Positions 61,888 to 64,000 of a DNA stretch of 64,000 nucleotides are shown here, in pieces; position 1 is the first letter of the stretch, and the number at the start of each line of letters is the position of its first letter. The position numbers and the translations under genes were made by a program. Where the stretch lies: assembly GCA_944384265.1 (NCBI GenBank), contig CALWSR010000007.1, positions 37,586 through 101,585 of the forward strand, read 5' to 3'. The notes below the pieces were generated by a model, which worked only from the letters and a program-made list of their open reading frames with translations, made no database searches and was not told the origin of the DNA. The stretch is from an uncultured Clostridia bacterium. Lineage in GTDB: Bacteria > Bacillota > Clostridia > Lachnospirales > Anaerotignaceae.

Positions 61888-62469
61888 TCAGCAATTTTTT
61901 ACAAATCCATCTATTTCTTTTTTTACATTTTGCAATATTTCTGTTACATCATTTCCTATCACATCCAAATTGCTGGCATGGATATAGTGGCATTCATATT
62001 CTCCCAGCTCCTTTGCCACTCGCTGTATATAGTCAAATCCCATATTGCTTTTGGCATCTCCTCCGGCAGTGGCAATATATATCAATTTTTTCCCCTGGCA
62101 CAACCCCACAGAGCCATCTTTTTCATAAGCAAATGTAAAATCGGATATGAATATATTTTCCATATACACCTTTAATATGGCAGGAAAGCTCCAATCCCAA
62201 TAGGGAGCGGCTATGACAATACAGTCTGCCTCCTTCCACTGTCTGGCATATTTCATCATGGCATGATGCCAGTCTTTTTTGGCAATGGCCTCTTCTCTCA
62301 GTGCAAGTCTTTGACCATTGAGAGGAAGCAAATTTTCCTCCTCACAAATTTTGATTTCTTCTATTTCCAAATCATTATGGCATTGGTGATACTTTTCCAA
62401 AAAATATCTGCCAAGCTGCAATGTTCTGGATTGCTTTCTTGCACAAGCATTTACAAACAACAGCTTCAT
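61888..62469 (-). CDS. NAD(P)H-dependent oxidoreductase, flavodoxin-like fold
   Basis: 193-residue Flavodoxin_2 family protein. FMN-binding features: N-terminal LLFVNACARKQSRTLQLGRYF (phosphate loop), IVIAAPYWDWSFPAILKVYMEN (the P-x-x-x-[FY]-x-x-P-x-x-L-K-x-[YW] pattern of NQO2/AzoR-type enzymes) and YIATAGGD. Probably a quinone or azo reductase or general NAD(P)H dehydrogenase. The ATG overlaps the stop of the ADP-ribosylglycohydrolase gene by four bases, implying joint translation. Confidence 0.9.
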   Translation of the reverse strand: MKLLFVNACARKQSRTLQLGRYFLEKYHQCHNDLEIEEIKICEEENLLPLNGQRLALREEAIAKKDWHHAMMKYARQWKEADCIVIAAPYWDWSFPAILKVYMENIFISDFTFAYEKDGSVGLCQGKKLIYIATAGGDAKSNMGFDYIQRVAKELGEYECHYIHASNLDVIGNDVTEILQNVKKEIDGFVKNC

Positions 62470-63926
62470 GTTTTCTCCTCCCTTTTTTTCACCGCATTTC
62501 TCACAGCATTCACTGTTTTTTCACACAGCCTAGTAATGGAAATTGTATGCATTTCCCGCATCATGGTATGAATTGTATTGCCAAGAGGCACTACATATTT
62601 TTGTTTGTCTATCTGTTTAAAATCAATGAGTATTGCCAGTGCAGAAAGCACAGGTGCTGCTGTACAGTCCACATCTCTGCCCTCCATACAAATGATGTGG
62701 CAGGTTTTTTCAAAATCCCCTTGGCCATACCACAGTGCCACAATTTCTGCTGCCATGTTGGGATAGGCGTGTATCCAGTGAAATTTCTCCAGATAAGCTT
62801 CACACACTGCCCAAGCCTCCTGCCATGCTTCATATTTTTTGCACTGCTCCAGTACAAAAGAAGCCACAGCACCATATTGACTTCTTTGGGGCAAAAGTGC
62901 CACTGTTTTTTCTGTCAATTCTCTTGCATTTTTTTCCACAAAGCTGAGAGATACCAGCACCGCATTGAACATTCCTCCAATCATGCCATTGTTGGAATGG
63001 GATATGATACTGTCATACACTGCCAGCTTTGCCGCCAGCATAGGATTTCCCGGTGCCACCATGCCATGAATGGCCGTTCTCATTTGAGCCCCTATCCAAT
63101 CGGAAAAATAGTTGCAAACAATGCCGCTTTCCGGCGGAACCAGCCCCCTTCTTAAATTGCACAATGCAATTTGCTCTGCGGAATAGCCGTCTGCAATCCA
63201 TGCCAGCCATTGGTCTGCAATGTCCTGTGATGTAATGTCATATCCCTTTTTGCAAAAGCCTTCTAAAAATGCCAGCTCATATGTGATATCATCATTATAT
63301 GTTTCCGGCTTTCTCAAATATCCCTTTACAGCTCCAAAGGCTTTTTGTATATTTTCTGTGGTATAGCCCTCCAGCTGTGTACCCAATGCACCTCCTATGA
63401 GCTGTCCCAGCCAGCCATATTCTATTTTTTTTGAAAATGCTTCTTCAAAAACATTCACATCTCTTTCTTTTGGAAAAATCACATCCTCTGCAATATCCTC
63501 CCATGTTCTGTATATTTTATAATTCCAGTAAGAGGAGGTCTCATCTTTTTTGGCATTATTTAAAATGCGGTATATTTTTGCTGTAATCTGCTGTATTTTT
63601 GCCCCGTCTTTTTGTTCTGCCGCCTCCAGTCCTGCTTCTATGTATTTTTCTGCCTCTTCCACAGCATAGCCCTTGTTGTCCATGCTTTGTATGGCTGCCA
63701 CCACCAAATGACAGGGAGCCTTGGAACCGGGTACAACACTGAACCAATCCTGAAACAATTTTTCATCAGAGGCCCTTCCTGCCTCCAAATATTTCAGCCA
63801 GTCCTGCTCACAGTCCTCTTCTATTTTGGGAGGAATGGCATTTGCAATCCATTCTTTTTCATATTCCCATGCTTTTTTTGACACAAAATAACCTCCTTGC
63901 CTTGTTTTTGGTATGGCTGCTTTCAT
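62466..63926 (-). CDS. ADP-ribosylglycohydrolase family protein
   Basis: 486 residues. The C-terminal ~320 form the ADP-ribosylglycohydrolase (ARH/DraG) fold: GWLGQLIGGALGTQLEG (about 172-188), metal-binding aspartates in YNDDITYELAFLEG (usual TDDT reads NDDI), SHSNNGMIGG and the second site MEGRDVDCTAAPVLS. The N-terminal ~165 residues (WEYEKEWIANAIPP..., FSVVPGSKAPCHLVVAAIQS) are an extra helical region of unknown role found in some clostridial members. It may remove ADP-ribose from proteins or act on nucleoside-linked ribose. AGGAG eight bases before the ATG. Coupled to a flavodoxin-fold oxidoreductase. Confidence 0.9.
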   Translation of the reverse strand: MKAAIPKTRQGGYFVSKKAWEYEKEWIANAIPPKIEEDCEQDWLKYLEAGRASDEKLFQDWFSVVPGSKAPCHLVVAAIQSMDNKGYAVEEAEKYIEAGLEAAEQKDGAKIQQITAKIYRILNNAKKDETSSYWNYKIYRTWEDIAEDVIFPKERDVNVFEEAFSKKIEYGWLGQLIGGALGTQLEGYTTENIQKAFGAVKGYLRKPETYNDDITYELAFLEGFCKKGYDITSQDIADQWLAWIADGYSAEQIALCNLRRGLVPPESGIVCNYFSDWIGAQMRTAIHGMVAPGNPMLAAKLAVYDSIISHSNNGMIGGMFNAVLVSLSFVEKNARELTEKTVALLPQRSQYGAVASFVLEQCKKYEAWQEAWAVCEAYLEKFHWIHAYPNMAAEIVALWYGQGDFEKTCHIICMEGRDVDCTAAPVLSALAILIDFKQIDKQKYVVPLGNTIHTMMREMHTISITRLCEKTVNAVRNAVKKREEKT

Positions 63927-64000
63927 ATGATTAACTCCTATTAGGAAAACACACTGTCAAAAGGGTTTTTGCTTTGGCGGGGGTCAGCCCGCCTCGGCGG
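63927..64000. other. GC-rich hairpins at the right window edge
   Basis: After a T/A-rich start, the last 25 bases become GC-rich: GGCGGG (63976-63981) pairs with CCCGCC (63988-63993), and CCGCC-TC-GGCGG follows (63989-64000). The edge cuts the element, so its nature (terminator, palindromic repeat or start of a foreign segment) is open. Confidence 0.45.

Noticed and set aside
61888..62469. Anti-phage defence role for the flavodoxin/ADP-ribosylglycohydrolase pair
   Set aside because: No nuclease, helicase or sensor partner is present, and both families have ordinary metabolic members.
1..64000. rRNA or tRNA genes
   Set aside because: No sequence resembling rRNA, or a full tRNA cloverleaf with its conserved arms, was recognised by eye in the intergenic regions; a tRNAscan run would be decisive.

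Overview
The window reads as chromosomal DNA of a low-GC (roughly 35-40% by eye) anaerobic Firmicute of the class Clostridia, most likely a Lachnospirales/Anaerotignum-type lineage. The grounds are the gene order Asp23-nusB-xseA-xseB-ispA-(PAP2-like)-dxs-tlyA-nadK-argR-recN, the NifS/NifU pair, Cdd1, a TrpXYZ-like ABC importer, strong AGGAGG-type ribosome binding sites and frequent TTG starts. About four fifths of the genes lie on the minus strand. No rRNA, tRNA or CRISPR array was recognised.

Layout. 1-5.5 kb: transketolase (cut by the window edge) and a TalC/FSA-type transaldolase (non-oxidative pentose phosphate pathway), the NifS/NifU iron-sulfur pair, and an XRE regulator behind a perfect 16-bp palindrome. 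5.9-15.6 kb: the conserved DNA-repair/isoprenoid/NAD operon (minus strand). It lacks the sporulation genes that usually flank it in Clostridia (spoIIIA side and spoIVB-spo0A side) and lacks folD. 15.7-28.6 kb: NSS-type Na+ symporter, dCache chemoreceptor, RNase R, Cdd1, SecG with an extra N-terminal segment, PurE, and a P-type Ca2+ ATPase preceded by a possible 40-residue ORF with a DxDxDG motif. Between purE and the ATPase lies an orphan series of hairpins ending in a terminator-like structure, a candidate small RNA.

28.6-37.9 kb: a zinc-ribbon membrane protein with a DUF2085 protein; a decayed DIP1984-family gene split by a ~150-bp MITE-like element; and a redox/hydrolase cluster of two YcjY-like hydrolases, two cyclophilin-like proteins and an aldo/keto reductase, facing a LysR regulator. 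38-44.4 kb: MATE exporter, a DUF2974/Mbeg1-like lipase, and an ATPase-permease-lipoprotein importer of the TrpXYZ type.

44.8-54.4 kb is accessory in character: remnants of IS110-, IS200/IS605- and IS1-family elements, a macrodomain protein, an AraC regulator with phased direct repeats in its promoter, a D-threonine aldolase/D-serine dehydratase-like enzyme, a small XRE protein and a coiled-coil protein made of 33-bp and 21-bp coding repeats. 54.4-64 kb: a MarR-controlled heterodimeric ABC exporter operon carrying a cytidylate-kinase-like gene, with a palindromic operator inside the promoter; a DUF368 (PopT-type) protein; a flavodoxin-fold oxidoreductase overlapping an ADP-ribosylglycohydrolase. 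Two further copies of the MITE lie here. The last bases turn abruptly GC-rich.

The clearest new observations are the three-copy nested-palindrome MITE family and the DIP1984 pseudogene it interrupts, the structured RNA candidate near 25.4 kb, the DxDxDG leader ORF of the Ca2+ ATPase, and several regulator sites readable directly from the DNA.
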